This document shows positions 7,906 through 16,710 of a stretch of DNA of 64,000 nt, one piece after another. The DNA comes from an uncultured Clostridium sp. GTDB lineage: Bacteria; Bacillota; Clostridia; Lachnospirales; Lachnospiraceae. The first letter of the stretch is position 1; each line of letters begins with the position of its first letter. The stretch covers positions 47,540-111,539 of the forward strand of contig CANRZB010000005.1 in assembly GCA_947644195.1 (NCBI GenBank). The letters run 5' to 3'. The notes under the pieces were generated by a model. It was not told the DNA's origin, made no database searches, and was given only the letters and a program-made list of their open reading frames with translations. The position numbers and the translations under genes are program-made.

Positions 7906-8691
7906 ATGGAGACAATGGAGTTGCTCAAGAAAGCCCGGGCAGGTGATCAGGAAGCCAGAAACCAGTTGGTGGAAGAAAACATTGGTCTGGTGTGGAATAT
8001 TGTCAAGCGTTTTTCTGGGAGAGGGTATGAGAAAGAAGATATCTTTCAGATTGGATGTATTGGACTAATCAAAGCAATTGATCACTTTGATCTGAGTTTT
8101 CAAGTAAAGTTTTCTACCTATGCCGTGCCGATGATCACAGGGCAGATCAAACGGTTTCTAAGGGACGACGGGATGATTAAAGTCAGCAGGACACTCAAGG
8201 AAAATGGCTGGAAGATCAGCAAGGCAGAGGAAGAATTGAGGCAGCAATATGGAAGGTCTGCATCCATTGACGAAATTGCGGCTTATACGGAATTGGATCC
8301 GGGGGATATTGTGCTTGCAATGGAAGCGAACCGGGAAGTGGGTACCATAGACCGCACGATTGGTGAGGAAGACGGCAAAGAGATTCCTCTGGTGGATCAG
8401 GTGGTACAAAGTCCCGGAAGTGGGATAGGTTATCTGACCGGGAAGTCGGACCGGGGAACCTTCCGAGGTTCCGATCCAGAGAAAGAAAAATTGCTGGATC
8501 ATATGCTCTTACATCAGTTGATCCAGGGACTGGGGGAACGGGAACGGCAGTTGATTGAATATCGGTATTTTGAGGATATGACCCAGACGGAAGTGGCGAA
8601 AATAATGGGGATCAGTCAGGTGCAGGTCAGCCGTCTGGAAAAGAAAATACTCATGGGGATGCGTCGGGATGCCGGAATGGATGCCTGTTAG
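7906..8691 (+). CDS. sigF: Forespore sigma factor SigF (SpoIIAC)
   Basis: Sigma-70 family, 261 residues from the ATG at 7906, which has GGAG 9 bp upstream; an in-frame ATG at 7891 gives 266 residues but no ribosome site. Region 2 is seen in EENIGLVWNIVKRF and YEKEDIFQIGCIGLIKAIDHFD, region 3 in the KENGWKISKAEEEL area, and region 4.2 as TQTEVAKIMGISQVQVSRLE. A linker of about 35 residues (VVQSPGSGIGYLTGKSDRGT and onward) between regions 3 and 4 is longer than I expect for SigF. The TAG stop overlaps the stop codon of the opposing spoVAC gene. Confidence 0.94.
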   Translation: METMELLKKARAGDQEARNQLVEENIGLVWNIVKRFSGRGYEKEDIFQIGCIGLIKAIDHFDLSFQVKFSTYAVPMITGQIKRFLRDDGMIKVSRTLKENGWKISKAEEELRQQYGRSASIDEIAAYTELDPGDIVLAMEANREVGTIDRTIGEEDGKEIPLVDQVVQSPGSGIGYLTGKSDRGTFRGSDPEKEKLLDHMLLHQLIQGLGERERQLIEYRYFEDMTQTEVAKIMGISQVQVSRLEKKILMGMRRDAGMDAC

Positions 8692-9197
8692 ATCCATCCC
8701 CAGATTTTCAGGATCCAGTAAATAAACCCAAGAAGCCAGGAGCTAAAGATCCCATAGAGAATTACCGGGCCGGCAATGGTAAAGATTTTGCAGCCGATTC
8801 CAAACACCTGGCCTTCCGTCTGGAATTCGATGGCAGGAGAGACCACGGAATTGGCAAATCCGGTAATCGGAACAATGCTGCCGGCACCTCCGAACTGTCC
8901 TAGTTTTGGATAGATATTGAGTCCTGTTAAAAGGATACTCAGTCCAATTAATGTCATGGTGCCGTAAAAGCTAGCCAGTTCCTGTTCATTCCCAAGAAAT
9001 TGATACCATTGATTGAAGCACTCGCCGATCAGACAGATGAGGCCGCCCACCAGAAAGGCTTTCAGACAGTTCATCCAAGAATTATTCTTGGGGGTCATAT
9101 TGCTCACATAATCATTATAGAGTTCTTTTTGCTGTGTCGGGTCTTTTTCCCCGAGGATCTGTTCCATATTAGGGTTGGTGCTGTCTTTTTCATTCAT
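8688..9197 (-). CDS. spoVAC: Stage V sporulation protein AC
   Basis: 169 residues; membrane protein of the SpoVA channel that moves Ca-dipicolinate into the forespore and out during germination. Hydrophobic segments are seen around 55-75, 88-108, 120-135 and 140-165, with NSWMNCLKAFLVGGLICLIG and FGGAGSIVPITGFANSVVSP typical of the family. Start is ATG at 9197 (MNEKDSTNP), sharing one base with the spoVAB stop as TAATG. The longer frame upstream belongs to another reading of spoVAB. The stop lies over the sigF stop (8688-8691). Confidence 0.94.
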   Translation of the reverse strand: MNEKDSTNPNMEQILGEKDPTQQKELYNDYVSNMTPKNNSWMNCLKAFLVGGLICLIGECFNQWYQFLGNEQELASFYGTMTLIGLSILLTGLNIYPKLGQFGGAGSIVPITGFANSVVSPAIEFQTEGQVFGIGCKIFTIAGPVILYGIFSSWLLGFIYWILKIWGWI

Positions 9198-9613
9198 TAG
9201 CTTTGTCCTCCCATGAGATATAATTGATAAAAAGTGCCGAATCCTTTTCCCAAGGCCACGGCGGTGATGAGGATGGCGATACCTATTTTGAGCCTGGTCC
9301 GCTGGCAGACAATTGGTATCACACGAATTTCTTCGGCCAGAGCCATGGCCAGTGCTCCGATATAAATTCCGGCAAATAATCCAAATACGGCCAGAATCCA
9401 TATGCCAACGGGTATACTGATATGGAATACTGTGATAATGCCCCCAACGGTGCCGCCCAGGGCAATTAGAGTTTCCATAAGGTAAGACTTGGAGGCATAA
9501 CCCATGCGGTCACAGAGGCGTGGGATAACGCCAAGTATGGATATCAGTGCAAATACACCACTTGCTACGGCAACGCCGCTGGAAAATCCAATGATAGCTA
9601 ACAGGATATTCAT
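9197..9613 (-). CDS. spoVAB: Stage V sporulation protein AB
   Basis: 138 residues, close to the known SpoVAB length, with four to five hydrophobic segments (about 3-25, 45-65, 70-90, 110-130). MNILLAIIGFSSGVAVASGV at the start and PRLCDRMGY near 31 fit the family. Overlaps spoVAA by ATGA (9610-9613) and spoVAC by one base, so translation is probably coupled. It is part of the dipicolinate transport operon. Confidence 0.92.
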   Translation of the reverse strand: MNILLAIIGFSSGVAVASGVFALISILGVIPRLCDRMGYASKSYLMETLIALGGTVGGIITVFHISIPVGIWILAVFGLFAGIYIGALAMALAEEIRVIPIVCQRTRLKIGIAILITAVALGKGFGTFYQLYLMGGQS

Positions 9614-10245
9614 TTGAGTTCACTCCCCTCTCTGGAAGCATCTAAAATAATTGCTTTGTTCATCTCTTCTTCATAGTTGCGCATCTCTACATGAATCGGG
9701 GTAGGATCCTCTTTGGCCTTTCTGACTTTGAAATGGTTATAGAATCCCAGAATACCGATGGGGATGCCAAGACTGTATGCAACTTCCAGAACAGACCCAT
9801 TCGTGTTCGGTTTCTGCATTACCAGTTCGTAGACCAGATCAAACACTTCCCCCACACTGACGTCAGTGTTGAATGTCATAATGGTAAAGGCAGAACCGAA
9901 AAAGACGATGAGTGATAAAACAATCAGTTTGATTCCTTCCACCAGTTTGTTTTCCGGTACAGGCATGCGGTATTCTACGATCAGATCCGGTTCCCCGATA
10001 TGGTCGATATTGATTCCCGGAAACTCCTTTTGCATTAAATTGATGAGTTTTAATGCAGAGATGACATTTTTTTCATTTTTGTCGCCCTTGACAGTCAGTA
10101 CGACGATTTGACCCAGTTCTTTGGTTACTGTATAGTCCCAGGCATAGATTTCTGCGATATCCTCTAAGGTGATTCGCTTATTTGATACCTGAACACTTTG
10201 TTCCAGTTTTAAATATACATTTCCTTCTTTCATACATTCCCCCAT
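9610..10245 (-). CDS. spoVAA: Stage V sporulation protein AA
   Basis: 211 residues: a soluble N-terminal domain of about 95 residues (VYLKLEQSVQVSNKRITLED), then two hydrophobic segments around 105-125 and 150-170 and a charged tail. Length and order match SpoVAA. Start at 10245 is preceded by TAGGA at a suitable distance; ATG at 10233 is the alternative. First recognised gene of the spoVAA-AB-AC run, with a 58-residue membrane protein encoded 35 bp upstream. Confidence 0.9.
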   Translation of the reverse strand: MGECMKEGNVYLKLEQSVQVSNKRITLEDIAEIYAWDYTVTKELGQIVVLTVKGDKNEKNVISALKLINLMQKEFPGINIDHIGEPDLIVEYRMPVPENKLVEGIKLIVLSLIVFFGSAFTIMTFNTDVSVGEVFDLVYELVMQKPNTNGSVLEVAYSLGIPIGILGFYNHFKVRKAKEDPTPIHVEMRNYEEEMNKAIILDASREGSELK

Positions 10246-10280
10246 ATTGCGTCCTACATTTCATTTTCTTATGCAATACG

Positions 10281-10457
10281 CTATTTCCATCTCATTTTTA
10301 CCCAGGTAAAATCGGGTTCTGCCGGATTGATGATCTGTACAATTTCTCCGTCTGCGTATTGCTTGTGGCTGTTGCCCCGCAAAGTCAGATAGCAGACTGT
10401 GGTAATTAACATGATGCCGAACACCATGAGTACGAGCCATATTTTATTCCTCTGCAT
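10281..10457 (-). CDS. 58-residue single-pass membrane protein upstream of spoVAA
   Basis: Starts MQRNKIWLVLMVFGIMLITT and ends with FTWVKMRWK. The ATG at 10457 has AAAAGGAGG about 8 bp upstream, which decides the start over the longer 109-residue frame. One N-terminal membrane segment, then about 35 residues probably outside the membrane. It lies 35 bp before spoVAA on the same strand and behind a sigma G-like promoter, so it may be a sporulation protein. I do not recognise the family. Confidence 0.7.
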   Translation of the reverse strand: MQRNKIWLVLMVFGIMLITTVCYLTLRGNSHKQYADGEIVQIINPAEPDFTWVKMRWK

Positions 10458-10567
10458 CGTAACGCCTCCTTTTTTCATTTCATTGTTTGTCATCTGAAAA
10501 ATCGGATGCAAGTTTGAATTTTGCTCCAATTCAATAGTGACGTCAAATAACGGAAGTACCTTACCTG

Positions 10568-10596
10568 CATTATGTACCTTTTTTAGAAAAATATTC
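10568..10596 (-). promoter_or_regulatory. Candidate sigma G-type promoter for the spoVAA operon
   Basis: On the minus strand GAATA (10592-10596), 17 bp, then CATAATG (10568-10574), close to the sigma G pattern GHATR...CATNNTA. One base of the -10 element differs. The distance to the first ATG (10457) is about 110 bp. A similar layout precedes the SASP gene. Confidence 0.4.
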
Positions 10597-10652
10597 TTGT
10601 TGTTCGACAAATCAAAAAATTTTCTTGCTCACGGGACGTAAAGCAGAAAAAT

Positions 10653-10662
10653 GTGTTATACT
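10653..10662 (+). promoter_or_regulatory. Extended -10 promoter
   Basis: TGTTATACT (10654-10662) is an extended -10 element; no good -35 is visible. It points at the gene starting at 10738, divergent from the spoVAA promoter. Confidence 0.45.
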
Positions 10663-10737
10663 CTTTGAGAAAGCTTTTGAACGGTATTTGTGTTGAATAC
10701 AGGAACAAGAAAAAAGAGAAACAGACAGGAGGATACC

Positions 10738-11136
10738 ATGGAAAAAAGAATCCTGGCGTATGCCAAATACTTAAAAACGGTGCAGGCAGAAAAGATGACT
10801 TTCGAGGAACGGGATCTTCTCTGCAAAAAAATATTGGTTCAGATTGGATTTTTTCAGCATGAAAGATTGATCCATCTGATCGTTACCGTGTTGTTTGCGC
10901 TGATGACGGTGGGAGTTTTTGGAATCTGTGCACTCAAACCTTCGATCCCATTTTTTGGACTGGAATTGATGCTGCTGGTATTATTGGTTCCGTATATCAG
11001 GCATTATTTTATCTTAGAAAATACCGTACAGCAGATGTATCGTTATTATGACCGGATTTGTGGAGAATCCTGGGAGGGGTCTGGGCCTAAGGAATCGGAA
11101 GATGGATGGCTGACAAGAAGTGATAGGGGAAAATGA
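10738..11136 (+). CDS. Two-pass membrane protein of unknown function
   Basis: 132 residues from ATG at 10738, with CAGGAGGATACC in front; an upstream in-frame ATG has no such site. Two adjacent membrane segments, about residues 43-65 (LIHLIVTVLFALMTVGVFGI) and 70-90, with a helical N-terminal 40 residues and a polar tail. No family recognised. It stands between the divergent spoVA operon and the S66 peptidase, 74 bp before the latter. Confidence 0.7.
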   Translation: MEKRILAYAKYLKTVQAEKMTFEERDLLCKKILVQIGFFQHERLIHLIVTVLFALMTVGVFGICALKPSIPFFGLELMLLVLLVPYIRHYFILENTVQQMYRYYDRICGESWEGSGPKESEDGWLTRSDRGK

Positions 11137-11210
11137 ACTCTTGACTGATTACATGAAAGAAATGGAGAGAGTGAAGTAGGAATTTTGGAGATATAAAGGA
11201 GATTATTTGT

Positions 11211-12248
11211 ATGGAAACCAGGATGAGAAGACCGGAATTTTTGAGTAAAAATGGGACGATTGGATTTGTGGCGCCGGCGTTTGGCTGCAATATTGAGCCT
11301 TACCGCAGTGGCTTTATGGCAGCACAGGAAACGTTCCAAAGATTGGGACATGGTTGTAAATTGGGACCGAACTGTTATGAGGGAAGTGGCATTGGGATCA
11401 GCAATACCCCGGATAAATGTGGGGAAGAGCTCAATGCCTTTTTTGCCGATCCAGAACCGGAGCTGCTGTTGTCCTGTGGCGGTGGGGAATTGATGTGTGA
11501 AGTGTTAGATTATATAGATTTTGAGAAACTGGCGATGGAAAGGCCAAAGTGGTTTTTGGGATATTCTGACAATACGAATCTGACCTTTCTGTTGACAACG
11601 CTCTGTGATACCATGTCGCTGTATGGGCCCTGTGCGCCGGCTTTTGGAATGAATCCATGGCATCCGGCATTACAGGATGCCTATGATATCCTGACCGGAA
11701 AACGGGACTGGGTAGAGGGGTATCCGCTTTGGGAGAAAGATTCTTGGAAGGATGAAGAACATCCGCTAGAACCTTATCATGTGACAGAACCACGGATATT
11801 AAAGAAAGTTCCCGATGTGGAAAGTATCGTGATGCGAGGCAGGCTGCTCGGTGGATGCCTGGATTGCCTGGGGAATTTGGTAGGTACGAAATATGATCAA
11901 GTTGCGGCATTTGCAGACCGATATCGAGAGGATGGGATTGTCTGGTATCTGGAGGCATGTGATCTGGGGCCTCTATCCATCCGCAGGGCGTTGTGGCAGC
12001 TTTCCCATGCTGACTGGTTCCGGCATGTCCGGGGATTTCTGATTGGCAGGCCAATGTGCTTTGGGAGCGAAGAATTTGGCCTGGATTCGTACCAGGCGGT
12101 AACCGGAATTCTGGATTCCTACGGAGTGCCGATCATTATGGATGCGGATCTTGGACACTTGCCGCCGATGATGCCGATGGTCAATGGAGCGATGACGAAA
12201 GTGTCTGTTCAGGGCAACCAAATCAGTCTGCAATATGATCTTTCATAG
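11211..12248 (+). CDS. Peptidase family S66 (LD-carboxypeptidase-like)
   Basis: 345 residues, normal for S66. Motifs: TIGFVAPAFGC at the N-terminus, the nucleophile Ser in FLGYSDNTNL (near 117), Glu in YLEACDLGPLS (near 246), and His in DADLGHLPPMMP (near 320), which together give the Ser-Glu-His triad. Family members cut L,D bonds in murein peptides (LdcA) or act on modified peptides such as microcin C (MccF type). No signal peptide, so it acts in the cytosol. Start ATG has AAAGGAGATT upstream. Substrate not predictable from sequence; murein recycling is the default guess. Confidence 0.85.
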   Translation: METRMRRPEFLSKNGTIGFVAPAFGCNIEPYRSGFMAAQETFQRLGHGCKLGPNCYEGSGIGISNTPDKCGEELNAFFADPEPELLLSCGGGELMCEVLDYIDFEKLAMERPKWFLGYSDNTNLTFLLTTLCDTMSLYGPCAPAFGMNPWHPALQDAYDILTGKRDWVEGYPLWEKDSWKDEEHPLEPYHVTEPRILKKVPDVESIVMRGRLLGGCLDCLGNLVGTKYDQVAAFADRYREDGIVWYLEACDLGPLSIRRALWQLSHADWFRHVRGFLIGRPMCFGSEEFGLDSYQAVTGILDSYGVPIIMDADLGHLPPMMPMVNGAMTKVSVQGNQISLQYDLS

Positions 12249-12294
12249 CATAGAATTTTAATGTAATAGGTGCATTGTGCTTCTATTGTCTTCC

Positions 12295-12321
12295 GCTGCC
12301 ACTTTGACAGGAAGTGGCAGC
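12295..12321 (+). terminator. Hairpin after the S66 peptidase gene
   Basis: GCTGCCACTT (12295-12304) pairs with AAGTGGCAGC (12312-12321) around a 7-nt loop. The T run is weak (GGGCTTTCG), so termination may be partial. The rest of the 245-bp gap shows no other clear element. Confidence 0.5.
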
Positions 12322-12493
12322 AGAGGGCTTTCGTGGCAAATCTACATTCTTAATTTTTATTAATTATTCTTAAATCAGTGGTAGAATGGATGACAAAGGC
12401 TGGATCTTCTGCTAGAATTAGTATGTTTTTGTGAATAGGTAGATATTATTTTACCATCTTAGTAATCAGTTCAGCAATGGAAGGAAAGGAATC

Positions 12494-15400
12494 ATGATTA
12501 AATTTAGTGTAAAGAAGCCCTTTGTGGTTCTGGTAGGCATTATTATCGTGTTAGTCTTGGGCGGTGTCAGTTATTCCCGTATGACAACCGATTTACTGCC
12601 TCATATGAATCTGCCGTATATGTTGGTTTTGACGACTTATGCAGGCGCTTCTCCTGAAAAAGTGGAAGCAGATATTACAGAACCCATGGAGAATCAGGTG
12701 GGAACGGTCAACGGCGTGAAAAATGTCCTCAGTACCTCTTCTGAAAATTCTAGTATGGTATATTTAGAGTTCCAGGATGATACCAATATGGATGCGGCAA
12801 TGGTCAAGGTTACTTCGGCCGTCAATCAGTTAGACTTGCCGGATAGTGCTGGGACGCCTATGGTGATGGAGGTCTCCATGGACATGATGGCTACGGTTAT
12901 GGCCAGCGTCGATTATGATAAGATGGAGGGCGTAGAATTATCTAAGTTTATTGATGAAAATATTATTCCAATTCTGGAGCGGGAAGATGGTGTGGCAAGC
13001 GTCAACTCCCTTGGTATGATTGAGGAGTCTGTCGAGGTAGTATTAAACCAGGATAAGATTGACGACATCAATGAGCGGATTTTAGAAAAGACTAATAAAT
13101 CCCTGGCAAAGGCCAGGAAAAAGATTGATAAAGCGGAAAAAAAGCTGAAAGACGGGCAGTCAGAGATCCAGGATCAGAAAGATAATTTATCGGATCAGCA
13201 GAAGAAACAGACTACCGAGATGGCGAAATTTACCAAGATGATGAACCAGGCACTGGCGACAAAGGCAGCATATGAGTCTCAGCTTGCCAGCCTGAAAGCC
13301 AGTAGGACTGCATTGCAGACAGAAAAGAAAGCATATAAGGATAATAAGATCGAAACCTCTTATCAGCAGATGAATAAGGGATTCCAGGCAGTTCGTGCAA
13401 CGTTCGAGAAAGACGGCGCAGCCTATCAAGCCATTTATAAAGAGATATATAACCAGATGCTTGTGACGATGGTGCAATCTGCAATGAATACAGCGGCGCC
13501 GGGTGTTACTGTGACGAAAGATAATGTAAATACTTATTTGCAGCAGCTGGGAGAGATGGGAAATTCTCTGAAAACAGCAGCGGAGGAGCAGGCTCATACG
13601 CTGACGAAGCAGCAGACAGACGCTCAGCTTGCAACACTGCCGGAGAGTGTAAAGGATGCGATCGACCATCCTGAAAAACTGGAGGCATACAAAAAGTTAT
13701 TGGAGCAGCAGGGTCAGGCGGAAGCAGCTAAGAGCATGACGGCTAAGAACTTGAAGTCTCTGTACGATATTGTTGAGGTGCGGATTCCTCAGATTGATAC
13801 GGAACTGGCAAATCTTAAGGTGGAGATTGCAACGGCAAAAGCGGTTGTAAAACAGGTCAACAAAACGATTGGCAAGGCGGAGAAGCAGTATGAAACTGTG
13901 GAGGCTGGAAAGATTACCGCAGCCGCTGCTTTTGGATCTGGAAACGCCCAGTTATCAGCGGCAGAATCGGCGATCAAGAGCAGTGAGACACAGTTGGATG
14001 AGGCCAGGGATTCCTTCAAGACTTCGAAGAAAACTGCCCTGGAAAATGCGAATCTGGATAAGCTGCTGACGATGGAATCCCTGTCCGGTATTCTGACGGC
14101 AGAAAACTTTTCGATGCCTGCCGGTTATATTAACCAGGATCAGACACAGTATTTGATCAAAGTAGGTGATGAATATGACAGCGTGGATGCGATGAAAGAA
14201 ACGCTGCTCTGTCACATTGATGATATTGGAAATGTTCGCTTAGAAGACGTAGCAGATATTAATATAGTAAATAACAGTGAAGATTCTTACGCCAAGATTA
14301 ACGGGAATGATGCGGTACTGCTCAGTATTTCAAAATCCAGTACAGCAGGGACATCTACCGTATCCAAAGCTTGTAATAAAGCGATGGAAGAGATGTCGAA
14401 AGAATATAAGGGACTGCGGTTTACGAATTTGATGGATCAGGGAGATTATATTGAGCTGATCGTAGATTCTGTCGTTTCCAATTTATTGTGGGGAGCGCTA
14501 TTAGCGATTATAGTACTGTTTATTTTCTTGCAGGATGTGCGGCCGACGGTTGTTGTGGCGTTCAGTATTCCTTTGAGTGTGCTGTTTGCTATAGTATTGA
14601 TGTATTTTACCAACATTACGTTAAATATTATCTCCCTGTCCGGTCTGGCATTGGGAATTGGTATGCTGGTGGATAACTCGATCGTGGTGGTGGAGAACAT
14701 CTACCGATTGCGCAATAAAGGGGTATCGGCGGCAAAAGCGGCCGTCATGGGTGCCCGTCAGGTGGCAGGTGCGATTTTTTCTTCTACGTTGACAACGATC
14801 TGTGTCTTTTTACCGATTGTATTTACGGATGGAATTACCAGACAAATCATGCAGGATATGTGTCTGACGATTGCATACAGTCTGTCGGCCAGTCTGGTGG
14901 TAGCTTTGACCGTGGTACCTACCATGGGATCAAGTGTGCTGCGGAAACCAGCGAAACGGAAGCACCGGATTTTTAATGCTTTTGTGCGTGGTTATGAAAA
15001 GGTACTTCGTTTCTGCCTGCGCTTTAAAGTTGTGCCGATTGTACTGGCGGTAGTATTGTTAGTGTTTTCCATATGGAAAGTATTCCAGCTCGGCGTTGTC
15101 TTTGTGCCGGAGATGGGAAGTGAACAGTTGTCCTTTACCTATTCTATCCAGCCGGAATCGACGAAGGAGGAAGATTATGCCCTGTCGGATAAGATCGCAA
15201 AGCAGGTGGAGGAGATCGAGGGTGTTGATATTGTCGGAGCAATGATGGGCGGCAACACTACCATGATGACAGGAAACCAGGAGCAGTCCAAAGATTATAG
15301 TGTTATGGTATTGTTAAAGGAAGAATATGCCAATGATAATAAGAAGATTGCATCCAAGATAGAAGATATTCTTGAAAAAAGTGATCTGGAAGATTATATG

Positions 15401-16576
15401 GTATCAGAGTCCAATATGGATATGTCCAGTATGATGGGCAGTGGCTTAGAAATTAAAATCTATGGAAAAGATGTCGAGCATCTCGTGGAGATCAGCGAGG
15501 ATGTCATGAAGATGATTGAAGATACCGGAAAGTTTGAGGAAATCTCCAATGGTCAGGAAGACGGGGATAAGGAGATTATTTTGACCGTAGATAAGGATAA
15601 GGCGATGAAACATAATCTGACGGTCGCACAGGTATTCCAGGAACTTTCAGCGAAGCTCAAAACGGACCAGGAATCTACGACCCTGACGGTGGACGAAGAG
15701 GATTACGATGTAAAGATCGTCGATGAGCGGGACACCTTAGATACCGAGAATCTGATGGACTTCGAGTTTGAGACAACGAAGACAAACGACAAGGGAGAGA
15801 CAAAGACCGAGAAGCATAAATTAAAGGAATTTGCAAAGATGAGTGAGGGAAATGCGTTGCTTTCCCTCAACCGTGAAAATCTGTCGCATTATATCTCAGT
15901 AACGGCAGTGCCAAAAGAAGGGGAAAATGTGACGTTGCTCAGCCGTGATCTGAAAAAACAGTTTGACAAATATGAAACGCCGGATGGATATGATATTGAG
16001 TTTGCCGGAGAGACCGAGACCAATGAGGAAATGATGGTCAGCATGTTGCAAATGATTGGATTGGCAATCATATTAATCTATCTGATAATGGTAGCGCAAT
16101 TCCAGGGACTGATGTCTCCATTCATTGTTTTACTGACTTTGCCGTTGGCATTTACTGGTGGATTGATTGCCTTGTTGATCACTGGAGAACAATTATCTGT
16201 GATGTCAATGATGGGATTCCTGGTGTTAGCCGGTGTTGTGGTAAACAATGGTATTGTGTTTGTCGATTATGTGAATCAGTTGCGCCTGGATGGTGCCGAG
16301 AAACGGGATGCATTGGTAGAAGCGGGGCAGACTCGTATGCGTCCGATTTTGATGACAGCCCTGACGACGATTCTGGCGATGTCTACGATGGCGCTGAGCC
16401 AGAGCAGTACAGCAGCAATGTCCCGAGGCATGGCGATCGTTACGATAGGTGGTCTGGCCTATGCTACCTTGATGACGTTATTCATTGTTCCGGTGTTCTA
16501 TGATATCTTTTACCGGCGCAAAATTAAAAAAATAGATATTGGTGAGGAAGAAGATTCTCTGGAAGATATCCTGTAA
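12494..16576 (+). CDS. RND-family efflux permease with long coiled-coil insertion
   Basis: 1360 residues; typical AcrB/HAE1-type permeases have about 1000-1050. The N-terminus (MIKFSVKKPFVVLVGIIIVL, PHMNLPYMLV, SPEKVEADITEPME) and later blocks (SIPLSVLFAIVLMYF, LALGIGMLVDNSIVVVENIY, MRPILMTALTTILAMSTMAL) are classic ACR_tran. The TM4 pair usually read as DD is DN here. Residues about 195-525 are an extra helical block, rich in Lys, Glu, Gln and Ala with heptads, placed inside the first external porter loop. No membrane-fusion adaptor gene is adjacent. It probably exports lipophilic compounds or lipids in a cell with one membrane; substrate unknown. Start ATG after GGAAGGAAAGG. Confidence 0.9.
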   Translation: MIKFSVKKPFVVLVGIIIVLVLGGVSYSRMTTDLLPHMNLPYMLVLTTYAGASPEKVEADITEPMENQVGTVNGVKNVLSTSSENSSMVYLEFQDDTNMDAAMVKVTSAVNQLDLPDSAGTPMVMEVSMDMMATVMASVDYDKMEGVELSKFIDENIIPILEREDGVASVNSLGMIEESVEVVLNQDKIDDINERILEKTNKSLAKARKKIDKAEKKLKDGQSEIQDQKDNLSDQQKKQTTEMAKFTKMMNQALATKAAYESQLASLKASRTALQTEKKAYKDNKIETSYQQMNKGFQAVRATFEKDGAAYQAIYKEIYNQMLVTMVQSAMNTAAPGVTVTKDNVNTYLQQLGEMGNSLKTAAEEQAHTLTKQQTDAQLATLPESVKDAIDHPEKLEAYKKLLEQQGQAEAAKSMTAKNLKSLYDIVEVRIPQIDTELANLKVEIATAKAVVKQVNKTIGKAEKQYETVEAGKITAAAAFGSGNAQLSAAESAIKSSETQLDEARDSFKTSKKTALENANLDKLLTMESLSGILTAENFSMPAGYINQDQTQYLIKVGDEYDSVDAMKETLLCHIDDIGNVRLEDVADINIVNNSEDSYAKINGNDAVLLSISKSSTAGTSTVSKACNKAMEEMSKEYKGLRFTNLMDQGDYIELIVDSVVSNLLWGALLAIIVLFIFLQDVRPTVVVAFSIPLSVLFAIVLMYFTNITLNIISLSGLALGIGMLVDNSIVVVENIYRLRNKGVSAAKAAVMGARQVAGAIFSSTLTTICVFLPIVFTDGITRQIMQDMCLTIAYSLSASLVVALTVVPTMGSSVLRKPAKRKHRIFNAFVRGYEKVLRFCLRFKVVPIVLAVVLLVFSIWKVFQLGVVFVPEMGSEQLSFTYSIQPESTKEEDYALSDKIAKQVEEIEGVDIVGAMMGGNTTMMTGNQEQSKDYSVMVLLKEEYANDNKKIASKIEDILEKSDLEDYMVSESNMDMSSMMGSGLEIKIYGKDVEHLVEISEDVMKMIEDTGKFEEISNGQEDGDKEIILTVDKDKAMKHNLTVAQVFQELSAKLKTDQESTTLTVDEEDYDVKIVDERDTLDTENLMDFEFETTKTNDKGETKTEKHKLKEFAKMSEGNALLSLNRENLSHYISVTAVPKEGENVTLLSRDLKKQFDKYETPDGYDIEFAGETETNEEMMVSMLQMIGLAIILIYLIMVAQFQGLMSPFIVLLTLPLAFTGGLIALLITGEQLSVMSMMGFLVLAGVVVNNGIVFVDYVNQLRLDGAEKRDALVEAGQTRMRPILMTALTTILAMSTMALSQSSTAAMSRGMAIVTIGGLAYATLMTLFIVPVFYDIFYRRKIKKIDIGEEEDSLEDIL

Positions 16577-16597
16577 TCCTATTTAAGCGTTGATAGA

Positions 16598-16645
16598 ACA
16601 GCAGCCGTTAAACAAAATTGTGTTTGGCGGCTGCTGTTTTGTTGG
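16598..16645 (+). terminator. Intrinsic terminator after the RND gene
   Basis: ACAGCAGCCG (16598-16607) pairs with CGGCTGCTGT (16628-16637), extended inside by AAACA/TGTTT, and is followed by TTTGTT. Confidence 0.85.
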
Positions 16646-16673
16646 TATAGTCTGACTTATTTTGGCAATAGTA
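16645..16673 (+). promoter_or_regulatory. Candidate sigma F-type promoter for spoVAD
   Basis: GTATA (16645-16649) and GGCAATAGTA (16664-16673) both match the sigma F pattern GYWTA / GGNRANANTW, with a 14-bp spacer where 15 is usual. It lies 38 bp before the spoVAD start, just past the previous terminator. Confidence 0.4.
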
Positions 16674-16710
16674 ATAGTAATCATAAGATTCGATAAAGGA
16701 GGCTATTTTG

